Source: Butyrivibrio sp. X503
Lineage (GTDB): Bacteria > Bacillota > Clostridia > Lachnospirales > Lachnospiraceae
Length of the DNA: 64,000 nucleotides
Assembly: GCF_003625475.1 (NCBI RefSeq)
Contig: NZ_RAIQ01000002.1
Span: forward strand, 248,001-312,000
Direction: 5' to 3'
Shown: positions 40,362 to 48,873 of the stretch, piece by piece
Numbering within the stretch: position 1 is the first letter of the stretch
How the letters are laid out: each line of letters starts with the position of its first letter
Notes under the pieces: generated by a model
What the model was told of the DNA's origin: nothing
Database searches by the model: none
Seen by the model: the letters and a program-made list of their open reading frames with translations, nothing else
Program-made: the position numbers and the translations under genes

Positions 40362-41936
40362 TATCGGAGCCAATCTTACATCACCTTCCTTGACTACAAA
40401 TCTACTGTATTGAACAGGTTTTTTTACTATCATCGAAAGCTCTCCGATATTAACCGTTGTTCCGGGATACGCTGTACCTTCAACTATAACCTGTGCATCC
40501 TTGGCCTCGGCAAGCTTAGCCATAAGATTAGCATACTCATCGGAGTCGTCCTGTATTTCCTGGGTAAGTGTCTTGTTCATCTCAATAAGCTTCTTGGCAC
40601 TCTCAACCTGTTGAGGATTAAACTTAACACCTGCTTTAAGCATCTTTGTAAAGCCTTCAATCGTGGGTTTGATACTTTCTATCTTTTTCTGTGAATCGGC
40701 GATATTTTTTTGTATTTCCTTCAGTCTTTGCTTTATCTGAGGATCGGCACCAACCTCAATTATGGTATTGGCACCCATCTCGGAACCGAGAACCTTAGCG
40801 GTTATCTTATCGGCAGCACTTACTCGTCCGCCTGCGATAAAGCCTCTTCTTCCGGTTACATTAATTTCAGTTCCGGAAGAAACGTTGGAGTGAAGTATTG
40901 ATTCGCTTGTAATTCCTCCGGTGGCAGTAACAGTGGCATTCTCAATGAATTTTGTTACTACATTACCGCCTGCATGTATATTTCCGCCCGCTTTTGCTCC
41001 GCATTCAAGTATTACATCCGCACCGGCTTCAAGCTTGGCGCCCTCAACAATTCCTCTCACATGAATGTTTCCACCGGCTTTTACACTGAAATTGGTAGCG
41101 ACAAGTCCATTAACCTCAACGCTTCCTTCATAATCAATATTTCCGGTTGATACATCAACATTTTCAAGTGTGAGAACATCCGAAACGGTAATTCTACCCT
41201 CTTTTACCGTAACATGACCTGCGGTTGCCGCGGTTAGCTGAAGTTTATCCTCAGAAAGTACAGTATTCTTGCCGGCTTTGATATAAGTAGCCTTGACAGC
41301 AGCAGGCTTAATAGCCTCTCCGAACACCGTTGTACCTGGAATTCCGAGAACTTCGGGATGCAAAGTCGCAAGAAGATCACCCGCCTGAACATTATTGATA
41401 AAATTAAGATGGAAATAATCCACGCTTCCGTCCTCGCGAAGTGTGGGTTTTGCTCTTAAATTGGCATTAAAATGAAGCTCAACGCTGGCATTTTTTCCCT
41501 GGACGACTTCCTGACCTTTGGCTACAAGAATATCCTTACAATACTCTCTGTGCTCAAAGAATTTATGTATATCTTCCGTCTGAATTCCAAAACGATATTT
41601 TCTGTAAGCCAGTGTATCAAGGAATTCTTTTTCCGTCATCAATTCTCCACCTTCGGTAGGAGGAATAAAAAATGCCGTGACACTCATACGGTCATTGGGA
41701 ACGTAGAATTTGACATACTCTCTTTCGGGCAAAATTTGAGCACTATTAATCAAAACCACGTTACCATCCGCATTGGCCACAGCTTCATTTACAACAGTGA
41801 GATCATATTCTATTTTCTTGTCCTCAAGGTAATCACGGACATCGCTAAAATTTAATGCATCTCCTCCGTCTGTTGGTGCGAATACTTTAATCCCGGTACC
41901 CTTAGGTGTGATAACAAGCTGGAAGTAACCGTTCAT
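40359..41936 (-). CDS. FapA family protein (DUF342, polymer-forming beta-helix)
   Basis: A 525-residue protein of the FapA/DUF342 family. A variable N-terminal domain is followed at residues about 250-400 by a regular Gly/Val-rich beta-helix (TGNIDYEGSVEVNGLVATNFSVKAGG-type rungs, AGGNIHAGGNV, GRRGFIAGGRVSA), then a C-terminal coiled coil (IKQRLKEIQKNIADSQKKI) and a final small barrel. Such genes are often found in flagellar operons of Firmicutes and spirochaetes, but their role is not established. AAAGGGG precedes the ATG. It follows fliA by 30 bases. Confidence 0.88.
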   Translation of the reverse strand: MNGYFQLVITPKGTGIKVFAPTDGGDALNFSDVRDYLEDKKIEYDLTVVNEAVANADGNVVLINSAQILPEREYVKFYVPNDRMSVTAFFIPPTEGGELMTEKEFLDTLAYRKYRFGIQTEDIHKFFEHREYCKDILVAKGQEVVQGKNASVELHFNANLRAKPTLREDGSVDYFHLNFINNVQAGDLLATLHPEVLGIPGTTVFGEAIKPAAVKATYIKAGKNTVLSEDKLQLTAATAGHVTVKEGRITVSDVLTLENVDVSTGNIDYEGSVEVNGLVATNFSVKAGGNIHVRGIVEGAKLEAGADVILECGAKAGGNIHAGGNVVTKFIENATVTATGGITSESILHSNVSSGTEINVTGRRGFIAGGRVSAADKITAKVLGSEMGANTIIEVGADPQIKQRLKEIQKNIADSQKKIESIKPTIEGFTKMLKAGVKFNPQQVESAKKLIEMNKTLTQEIQDDSDEYANLMAKLAEAKDAQVIVEGTAYPGTTVNIGELSMIVKKPVQYSRFVVKEGDVRLAPI

Positions 41937-41966
41937 CCTATAAATCCCCTTTATACATATAGTTCT

Positions 41967-42740
41967 TTACCTGGAATTAGTTACTATTCCAAGATAATTT
42001 CCGAGTTTGTCTCTCATTTTCTGAAGAGCCTTTGTATGAAGCTGAGATACTCTGGATTCAGATACTTCAAGAACTTCACTTATCTCCTTCAAAGTAAGTT
42101 CTTCATAGTAATAAAGCAAAATAACCTTCTTTTCTTTTTCGGTAAGAAGCTCCAAAGATTCTGCGAGCATCTTCTTAAGCTCTTCCTTTTCCACAGCTTC
42201 TTCGGGCTTTGTAAAGCCTGATGAGTGTGTGCCGGAATCTTCAGGAATATCGGCGCCTGAGTCCATAAATTCATTAAGAGAAACAACGCCGGTAACCTTC
42301 ATCTGATTCTGCCAATTCTGATATTCATCCTCTGAAATATCCATTTTGGCAGCAATCTCGGCATCAGTAGCAACATGTCCGCTGTCTTTTTCTATCTCTC
42401 TTATAGCGGCTTCGATCTTTTTCTGCCTCTGTCTAATGGTACGTGGTATCCAGTCCATCTTTCTGATCTGATCGAGAATAGCTCCTCTGATACGAAGGCT
42501 TGCATAAGTTTCAAACTTAACATCCTTCATAAGATCAAATTTGTCGATCGCATCGATAAGGCCAAAAATACCATACCCTACAAGATCGTCATACTCAACG
42601 TTAAATCCGAGATACATGCTGAGTCTACCCGCTACAAGCTTAACAAGAGGAGCATACTCTAAGATGAGCTGCTCTCTGATATCAGCGGATTTAGTCTTTC
42701 CATATTCTGTCCATAATTTATTCTTGCCTGCTTCGTCCAT
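41967..42740 (-). CDS. fliA: RNA polymerase sigma factor for flagellar genes (sigma-28, FliA/WhiG type)
   Basis: A 257-residue alternative sigma factor that directs late flagellar and chemotaxis genes. Region 2 is seen at YDDLVGYGIFGLIDAIDKFD and FETYASLRIRGAILDQIRKMDWIPRTIR, region 3 in the middle, and region 4 near the end (TLKEISEVLEVSESRVSQLHTKALQKMRDKL). DWIPR is typical of the FliA/SigD/WhiG group. It lies after cheD and a small membrane protein, as sigD lies after cheD in B. subtilis. No flgM gene is in the window, so the anti-sigma factor is elsewhere. Confidence 0.95.
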   Translation of the reverse strand: MDEAGKNKLWTEYGKTKSADIREQLILEYAPLVKLVAGRLSMYLGFNVEYDDLVGYGIFGLIDAIDKFDLMKDVKFETYASLRIRGAILDQIRKMDWIPRTIRQRQKKIEAAIREIEKDSGHVATDAEIAAKMDISEDEYQNWQNQMKVTGVVSLNEFMDSGADIPEDSGTHSSGFTKPEEAVEKEELKKMLAESLELLTEKEKKVILLYYYEELTLKEISEVLEVSESRVSQLHTKALQKMRDKLGNYLGIVTNSR

Positions 42741-42760
42741 GTACCAGATCCCCGAATGTT

Positions 42761-43105
42761 TTATTCAAGAATGTCGTGAATTTCCATTGAATCGGAATCC
42801 GACTCTTCTAGTCCTTCAATACTTTCCTCTTCTTCGGGATTTTCCTCCTCAAGAAGTTTTTCTTCTTCGGCTTGTAAAGCTAAAGCCTTCTCCCTATTAA
42901 CGTCCATAAAACCCATGATCATCTTTTCAAAGAAAAGAGCTATCGCAACGAAAAGAGCCACGGAGCATAGGACTATTAAAAGCCATTCACGCACAGGATA
43001 GTGCTTAAAGTATGTAAATATCGCTATAATAGCAGTCGCTGAAAGCACTATCAACGGCGTGATGATCTTTTTATTGAATTTCTTTAAATCTTCAGTTTCA
43101 TTCAT
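42761..43105 (-). CDS. Small membrane protein between cheD and fliA
   Basis: A 114-residue protein with two hydrophobic helices (about residues 14-34 and 40-62) and a very acidic C-terminal tail of about 35 residues rich in Glu, Asp and Ser. It starts 4 bases inside the end of cheD, so it is translationally coupled. I do not recognise the family. Position alone links it to motility, comparable to the small unknown genes in the same place in Clostridial flagellar operons. Confidence 0.7.
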   Translation of the reverse strand: MNETEDLKKFNKKIITPLIVLSATAIIAIFTYFKHYPVREWLLIVLCSVALFVAIALFFEKMIMGFMDVNREKALALQAEEEKLLEEENPEEEESIEGLEESDSDSMEIHDILE

Positions 43106-43587
43106 ATAACTTTCTCAGGCTTTCCAACAGCTCTGATAATATAATCCCCATTTTCAGGATAAAAAATGACCGTTCTTCCGTATGAATCGCCGGTGTCCTG
43201 TGCAAGAACCGGAATGTTGAGCTCTTTAAGCTTCTTAAGCGAAGCAGCTACATTTCTGTCTCCGACACGCATTGTCGCATTTTGTGACTGGAAAGCAAAC
43301 ATCTGAGCACCTCCCGCTATTTTGGCGACAAGTCTCGATTTGTTCGCACCTTTGGCAACAATCTGGTCTACAAGCTCTTGAATTCCGGTGTCCGCAAATT
43401 TAGGTATATTAGAGTTGTTCTTTATTTCAGTTGAATCCGGCAACATAACGTGCGCCAAGCCACCTATCTTGGTGACGGGATCCCTTATTGCTATTCCGAC
43501 GCAGGACCCAAGCCCTAGTGTGGTTATTCCGTCAGGGCTTACGCAAATGTTCAGATCGGCCATACCAACCTTAATAATCTGACTCAT
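43102..43587 (-). CDS. cheD: Chemoreceptor glutamine deamidase CheD
   Basis: CheD deamidates receptor glutamines and, in Bacillus, stimulates CheC. The 161-residue protein has the catalytic Cys29 (GLGSCVG) and His46 (GGLAHVMLPDS), plus KIAGGAQMF near residues 85-93 and the GRTVIFYPENGD end. It lies 14 bases after cheC, its usual partner. Length is normal. Confidence 0.96.
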   Translation of the reverse strand: MSQIIKVGMADLNICVSPDGITTLGLGSCVGIAIRDPVTKIGGLAHVMLPDSTEIKNNSNIPKFADTGIQELVDQIVAKGANKSRLVAKIAGGAQMFAFQSQNATMRVGDRNVAASLKKLKELNIPVLAQDTGDSYGRTVIFYPENGDYIIRAVGKPEKVI

Positions 43588-43601
43588 ATAAGACCCCTTC
43601 G

Positions 43602-44234
43602 TTAATTTGAAAGATCTCCCATTCCAAGTGAAGAGAGAATTTTACTGTAACCGTCAATATCAGGTAAAAGAATAAAATAACCACTTAATTTGAGCTCATC
43701 AAAGAACTGAGTCTCAATAAGAAGGATCTTATCTCCCATCATGCCGAACTGAATCGCCGGAACACTCAAGATCGCAGCCGCCATATCGATGGCAACGTAT
43801 GGGATTGAAGGAATGAGCTTGAGGTTCGTCATCATCGAAAGTGAATTAAGATATGAACCTGTGATGATATTGCCGACCTCTTTAAGAGCAGACATCTCAA
43901 CCTCATCAAATTCTTCATCTTCGGATTTAGGGCCTGTTCCCATCAGCTTATCAACAAGGTGCCTTGCGGCCTGCTTGCCAAGCAGGAACATGATGCTTCC
44001 GTCGATATCACCGTTAAGAGCAAGGTATATACCTGCCATGATCTTCTCGGCGCCGCCCATCAGGTCTCCGACATCTTTAAAATCAAGCAGCCTAACCTGA
44101 GGCACACACATATCGACCTTGGTTCCTATCATCTGCGCAAGTGCTGTTGTGGCATTACCTGCACCAATATTACCCAGCTCCTTAAGTACATCAAAATACT
44201 GACTGGATAAATTGTCCAGATTCATCTCTCCCAT
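43602..44234 (-). CDS. cheC: CheY-P phosphatase CheC
   Basis: CheC dephosphorylates CheY-P and binds CheD. The 210-residue product contains both phosphatase-type helices, ELGNIGAGNATTALAQM near residue 16 and LKEVGNIITGSYLNSL near residue 118, each with the Glu/Asn pair needed for activity. GGAGGAAGT precedes the ATG. The cheW-cheC-cheD order follows the B. subtilis type of chemotaxis system. Confidence 0.95.
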   Translation of the reverse strand: MGEMNLDNLSSQYFDVLKELGNIGAGNATTALAQMIGTKVDMCVPQVRLLDFKDVGDLMGGAEKIMAGIYLALNGDIDGSIMFLLGKQAARHLVDKLMGTGPKSEDEEFDEVEMSALKEVGNIITGSYLNSLSMMTNLKLIPSIPYVAIDMAAAILSVPAIQFGMMGDKILLIETQFFDELKLSGYFILLPDIDGYSKILSSLGMGDLSN

Positions 44235-44248
44235 ATTACTTCCTCCAA

Positions 44249-44743
44249 TTAACTTGCATTAGATGCTTTTTCTTTTACTTCCTTCTCGGAAACAACGGCA
44301 TCGAGATCAAGTATCGATACAAGTCCGCCATCATAATGTCCTACACCGCTGACAAATGTGGCATTGGCTTTGCCCTTCTTATCATCGTAACGAACTTTCT
44401 CGATGTTCTTGGAATCAAGTGTAAGAACCTGATTAACCTGATCAACGATGATTCCCACAAGGTCTCCTGCCTCGGTCTTAAGGATTATGATACGGCTCTT
44501 GTCCGTTATCACGTCCTCTTCAAGTCCCATCTTCATACGAATACTCATAACGGGAACAATCTCGCCTCGGATATTGATAACGCCCTTAAGGAACGCATCA
44601 ACCTTGGGAACGCGTGTAATCTGTTGCATTCTTACAATATTGTCTATGAATTTGATATTGATTCCGTAATACTCATCATCAATCTTAATAACAATATACT
44701 GTATAAGTTCTCCAACCTCAGTAGTCTCTCTAAGTTCATCCAT
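44249..44743 (-). CDS. cheW: Chemotaxis coupling protein CheW
   Basis: CheW joins CheA to receptors. The 164-residue protein is a single CheW-type SH3-like domain (QYIVIKIDDEYYGINI, VKFIDNIVRMQ-like strand, IRGEIVPVMSIRMKMGL, VDQVNQVLTLDS). A short Glu/Lys-rich tail follows. It lies between cheA and cheC. Confidence 0.95.
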   Translation of the reverse strand: MDELRETTEVGELIQYIVIKIDDEYYGINIKFIDNIVRMQQITRVPKVDAFLKGVINIRGEIVPVMSIRMKMGLEEDVITDKSRIIILKTEAGDLVGIIVDQVNQVLTLDSKNIEKVRYDDKKGKANATFVSGVGHYDGGLVSILDLDAVVSEKEVKEKASNAS

Positions 44744-44779
44744 AACGATTCATCCTTTCCTCGTAATCTTAAACTACGA

Positions 44780-46897
44780 TCAGAAAATTGAATTAGTATC
44801 AAGAATAAGAGCTATCTCACCATCACCCAGGATTGTAGCACCGCTTATAAGTTTGCACTTATTGGTGTACTTGCCAAGAGGCTTGATAACGATCTCTTGT
44901 TGTCCCATAAGTTCGTCTATTACAAGTCCGACCTGCTGATCACCCTTTCTTGCAATAACAACGACCATATCATCCTCGGGAGCTTTGGTGGATTCTGTGT
45001 CAAGAACCTCATTAAGTCTGACGATAGGAGTTACACTTCCTCTTAAGTTAATAACCTCTCTGTTTTCAACCAGCTTAAGGTCTGAAGGAGAAACATCCTC
45101 AATACTCTGAATTGAATCCAGAGGAATTGCATACTTCTCTTCTCCGATGATAACCATGAGAGCTTGAATAATAGCAAGTGTAAGAGGTAATCTGATAACC
45201 CATGTTGAACCTTCGCCAAGTTTGGTCTTAACGGATACTTCACCGGAAAGCGACTCAACCTTGGACTTAACGACATCAAGTCCAACACCTCTTCCTGAAA
45301 TCTCGGATACTTGCTTGGCAGTTGAGAATCCAGGATGGAAAAGAAGTTCAACACACTGTTTATCTGTCAAAAGAGCTGCCTGCTCAGCAGAAACAACGCC
45401 CTTTTCAATAGCTTTGTTCTTAACGGCCTCAGCATCAATGCCGTTACCGTCATCTCCAACCTCGATAACAACGCTGTTACCATCCTGGAAAGCATGTAAG
45501 AAGATCTGTCCTACTTCAGGCTTGCCTCTTTCTGCACGGACTGCAGCAGGCTCAATACCATGATCGGCACTGTTTCTGATAAGATGCATCAAAGGATCAC
45601 CGATCTCATCAACCACAGTTCTATCCATCTCGGTATCTTCACCGGTCATTGTAAGTTCCATCTTCTTGCCGAGAGTCTTGTTAAGATCTCTGATCATACG
45701 AGGGAATTTCTGGAGAACGCTCTCAATAGGAACCATTCGAACTTTCATGACTGATTCATGAAGGTTGGTCGTAACGCTCTCAAGATATTCAATCTGTTCA
45801 TTTACATTTCCGTTACTTACGCCTGAAGAATTGGCAGCGGATATAAGTGAGTTCTTAGCAATGATAAGCTCACTTACAAGGTTCATAAGAACATCGAGTT
45901 TTTCGATATCTACACGAACTGTTCTGTTAACCACAGGCTTGCCGACAGGTTTTTTAGCGCCGCCGGCTGCAGGTGCGGGAGCAGGTGTATTAACTGCTGC
46001 GGGAGCAGGTGAACTTGCAGAAGGTGCTGCTGAAGGTGCAGCATCCGAAGAAGCTTCTTCTTTATCATCAGCTCCTTTTGCACCGTTAAGATCAAACTCT
46101 CCGACGTCACAACCTTCAACCTCGGAAACGGATTTAACTATTTCTTCGATCTTTTCTTTGGACTCATCCGAAATAAGAACGAGACTGAAAGAAAAATCAA
46201 ATTTCTCATCTTCTATATCCTGTGTATTGGGCTCGGATACGACTATCTCGCCGACATCTTCAAGGCCTTTGAATACAAGGAAGCCTCTGGCGGCCTTCAA
46301 AATACAGGATTCCATGATATGTACAGTAATACCGTAGATTTTTTTGCCCTGATTCTTAGCTTCTTCAAGAGTAGCTCTTGCAGAAGAATCAAGACGAATT
46401 GCTCTGTAATCAGATGCGGGATCTGAGCCCGGAGCAGGCGCATTGTCTGCGGGTGCATCTGCCGGAGCAGAATCTGCAGCAGCGGGCGCCGCGTCACCGC
46501 CAGACGCTCCGAGAGTACCGTTTCTGATATCTCCGAGAGCTTTTATGATGTTCTGGTGTTCCTCCGTACCTTCGTCCTGATTCTCGGTAATGTTGTCCAC
46601 ATAGCCCTGAATCGCATCAAGACACTGAAGTAAGATATCGATCATCTCAGATTTGATCTTGATCTTGCCGGCACGAACGTCAGAGAAAACATCCTCCATA
46701 TCATGCGTAAGATTCTGCATTCTGGTATAACCCATGGTTCCGGCCATACCTTTCATGGAGTGAGCAGATCTGAATATCTCGTTGATACAATCCTCATTCT
46801 CAGGATCCTGCTCAAGAGTCATAATGTTATCGTTGAGTGACTGAAGGTGCTCCTTTGCTTCGTCGAGAAAGACACTTAGATACTGGGAAACATCCAT
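44780..46897 (-). CDS. cheA: Chemotaxis histidine kinase CheA
   Basis: CheA phosphorylates CheY and CheB in response to receptor signals. The 705-residue protein has the P1 domain with phospho-acceptor His46 (FRSAHSMKGMAG), a P2-like docking domain (about 165-270), an Ala/Pro/Ser-rich linker, the dimerisation helix pair, the kinase core (DPLMHLIRNSADHGIEP, VGDDGNGID, SGRGVGLDVVKSK) and a C-terminal CheW-like domain. A second Ala/Pro/Asp-rich linker lies at about 133-160. A gap of 135 bases with a candidate sigma-28 promoter separates it from cheB upstream. Confidence 0.96.
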   Translation of the reverse strand: MDVSQYLSVFLDEAKEHLQSLNDNIMTLEQDPENEDCINEIFRSAHSMKGMAGTMGYTRMQNLTHDMEDVFSDVRAGKIKIKSEMIDILLQCLDAIQGYVDNITENQDEGTEEHQNIIKALGDIRNGTLGASGGDAAPAAADSAPADAPADNAPAPGSDPASDYRAIRLDSSARATLEEAKNQGKKIYGITVHIMESCILKAARGFLVFKGLEDVGEIVVSEPNTQDIEDEKFDFSFSLVLISDESKEKIEEIVKSVSEVEGCDVGEFDLNGAKGADDKEEASSDAAPSAAPSASSPAPAAVNTPAPAPAAGGAKKPVGKPVVNRTVRVDIEKLDVLMNLVSELIIAKNSLISAANSSGVSNGNVNEQIEYLESVTTNLHESVMKVRMVPIESVLQKFPRMIRDLNKTLGKKMELTMTGEDTEMDRTVVDEIGDPLMHLIRNSADHGIEPAAVRAERGKPEVGQIFLHAFQDGNSVVIEVGDDGNGIDAEAVKNKAIEKGVVSAEQAALLTDKQCVELLFHPGFSTAKQVSEISGRGVGLDVVKSKVESLSGEVSVKTKLGEGSTWVIRLPLTLAIIQALMVIIGEEKYAIPLDSIQSIEDVSPSDLKLVENREVINLRGSVTPIVRLNEVLDTESTKAPEDDMVVVIARKGDQQVGLVIDELMGQQEIVIKPLGKYTNKCKLISGATILGDGEIALILDTNSIF

Positions 46898-46928
46898 AAC
46901 CTATTTACCTCCGTTAAAAGTGATAGTT

Positions 46929-46962
46929 ACAAAAGTATAGTCTAATTATCGCATACTTTTGT
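46929..46962. repeat. Inverted repeat upstream of cheA
   Basis: ACAAAAGTAT (46929-46938) and ATACTTTTGT (46953-46962) are perfect inverted arms 14 bases apart, 32 bases upstream of the cheA start. It may be an operator or a 5-prime stem-loop in the cheA mRNA. Confidence 0.5.
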
Positions 46963-46967
46963 GCTTT

Positions 46968-46995
46968 TTATCGGCTTTTTGAACGGGGTAAATTA
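46968..46995 (-). promoter_or_regulatory. Candidate sigma-28 (FliA) promoter before cheA
   Basis: On the minus strand GCCGATAA (46968-46975) matches the sigma-28 -10 element, with TAAT (46992-46995) 16 bases upstream in place of TAAA. It lies in the cheB-cheA gap and would allow separate expression of cheA-cheW-cheC-cheD-fliA. Confidence 0.5.
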
Positions 46996-47032
46996 AAACT
47001 TTTATAAACGGAAGCTAAAAAGAATATTAACC

Positions 47033-48103
47033 CTAGTTCACGCCGACATTCATTATTATTTCCTGGGCCACGTCATCAAGCTTTACAACCTGATCGACCA
47101 GCCCGGCAACAGCTACTGCTTTGGGCATTCCGTAAACGGTACAGGTTCCTTCGTCCTGTCCGATCACGTGAACTTTTTTCTTGGATTTAAGATTCTTGAT
47201 TCCTTCCGTGCCGTCAGCTCCCATTCCTGTAAGAACTACACAGCATATTTCGTCGTAATCCGAATCCATAAGAGATTCATACATGAAGTTTGCGCAAGGT
47301 CTTACGCCTTCTCTTGTGGGTCCGTCCACATAGTGAATAACACTCCTTCCGGCGTTCTTTACTATGTGCATATGCTTGCCGCCTCTTGAAATATAGACGG
47401 TTCCGACTTCCAAAACATCTCCTTCGGCAGCCTCCTTAACTCTTACTTCCGAAAGAGAATCAAGTCTTTCGGCAAGTGATGCCGTAAATCCTTCGGGCAT
47501 GTGCTGCACCAGTACAATAGGAGTTTTTATATTCTTTGGAAGTTTAGGTATAACGCTCTGAAGTGCACGAGGGCCACCGGTTGAGCTAGCGATAGCAACG
47601 ATTCTGTTACCTGTAATCTTTCCGGCAGATTTAGTAACCAGTTCAACAACCTTGCGTGATTCCTTGACCTCTTCAAAGGAGAAAGCTTTGCTTGATACAG
47701 GCATTCTACTGTCTGCAACAGCCGCAAGAGTATCAATGAAATGTTTACTGAATTCATCGCCTTTACACTCAGATGCTCTGTCAGGTTTGTGTACAAAGTC
47801 TAAGGCTCCGAGATCAAGACAGTCGAGTGTGACTTTCGCACCTTCTTTGGTATCGGTGCTGGCCATCATTATCTTCGCCTTGATACCCAGTTTGTTGAGC
47901 TCTTTAAGCATCGTGATTCCGTCCATTCTGGGCATGTTAATATCAAGTACTACGGCATCATACGAATTCTTTTTAAGAAGCTCCAGACCTTCGACTCCGT
48001 CACGGGCCTTGTCAGCCACCTGGAATCTTGAATCTGAATTAATGATATCACTTAGAACCGTTCTCATGAGTGCAGAGTCATCAATTAACAAAATTTTTTT
48101 CAT
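47033..48103 (-). CDS. cheB: Chemotaxis protein-glutamate methylesterase CheB
   Basis: CheB removes methyl groups from receptors when phosphorylated. The 356-residue protein has an N-terminal receiver domain (phospho-acceptor Asp in VVLDINMPRMDG near residue 57) and a C-terminal esterase domain with Ser in ASSTGGP, His in VQHMPEGFT and Asp in LTGMGADGTEG. It lies 2 bases after the PilZ protein gene. The matching methyltransferase gene cheR is not in the window. Confidence 0.95.
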   Translation of the reverse strand: MKKILLIDDSALMRTVLSDIINSDSRFQVADKARDGVEGLELLKKNSYDAVVLDINMPRMDGITMLKELNKLGIKAKIMMASTDTKEGAKVTLDCLDLGALDFVHKPDRASECKGDEFSKHFIDTLAAVADSRMPVSSKAFSFEEVKESRKVVELVTKSAGKITGNRIVAIASSTGGPRALQSVIPKLPKNIKTPIVLVQHMPEGFTASLAERLDSLSEVRVKEAAEGDVLEVGTVYISRGGKHMHIVKNAGRSVIHYVDGPTREGVRPCANFMYESLMDSDYDEICCVVLTGMGADGTEGIKNLKSKKKVHVIGQDEGTCTVYGMPKAVAVAGLVDQVVKLDDVAQEIIMNVGVN

Positions 48104-48105
48104 AA

Positions 48106-48831
48106 TTATGTTTGCTTCTTTCTGATTTTTCGTTCTTCTTCGAAGATAAAATGGATAATATCTTCTCTGGAAGTCTCATCAATATAAACATATTGGATAC
48201 GATGTTCAAAAAGTCCCGGTCTGCTTTCCAGCTCTTGAACCTTTAGGATACTGCAAATCATCTCATATTCTTTATCATTTACGTTTCCGGGTAAACGATA
48301 TGAGCAATAAATAATACTGCCTTCATCATATCTGAAATTGGATACAAATCTGAGTCCTCCGCCGCTTATGTCAACGACAACGCTTCTTTGAAGCTGGTCT
48401 TTGCTGTTATCCACCAGATATTTACGGTTATTTTCAAACGCTTCGAGTTCTTCCTTTGAGCAAAGTCTTGATTTTAACTCAAGCGCACAACTGAATCTGT
48501 AATATTCCCTTCTTTGAAGCTTCTGAAGCTGGCTTGTAAGATCAAGTACCAGAATATACATGTTATCGCTTCTGTATCTGTCAACAATCTTTGAATAGCA
48601 CTGAAAAAGACCTCTCGGACTGTAGAAGCAAAGACTGTATTCGCCGTCAACAGGAAGCAGAACGAGCTTACCTTTTTCGTAAGGCATCAAAACTTCTATC
48701 CTGTCATCCGATGTAACATCCATTATTTTACTCATGTAGATATGCCTTGTTCGCATATCCTCGTCCATCCAGATCTTTCCGGTGGCTTTTAATTCAACCC
48801 TGTTTCCGGGTGAAATGTAATCCGTGAGCAT
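48106..48831 (-). CDS. PilZ-domain flagellar brake protein (YcgR-like)
   Basis: A 241-residue c-di-GMP receptor that would slow or stop the flagellar motor. The N-terminal half is the YcgR-type domain (GNRVELKATGKIWMDED, then ELVLPVDGEY-like strands); the C-terminal half is PilZ, with the two binding motifs RREYYRF (RxxxR) near residue 108 and VVDISGGGLRFVSN (DxSxxG) near 152. It lies between flhG and cheB, the same place as ylxF/ypfA-type genes in related operons. Confidence 0.9.
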   Translation of the reverse strand: MLTDYISPGNRVELKATGKIWMDEDMRTRHIYMSKIMDVTSDDRIEVLMPYEKGKLVLLPVDGEYSLCFYSPRGLFQCYSKIVDRYRSDNMYILVLDLTSQLQKLQRREYYRFSCALELKSRLCSKEELEAFENNRKYLVDNSKDQLQRSVVVDISGGGLRFVSNFRYDEGSIIYCSYRLPGNVNDKEYEMICSILKVQELESRPGLFEHRIQYVYIDETSREDIIHFIFEEERKIRKKQT

Positions 48832-48873
48832 AAATGCCTGTAATCTCCAATCATAGTCTTTTATGTAAAAATA

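Noticed and set aside
45765..46337. 190-codon plus-strand frame opposite cheA
   Set aside because: It arises from the Ala/Pro/Ser linker codons of cheA read in antisense, which yields low-complexity Ser/Ala/Glu runs.
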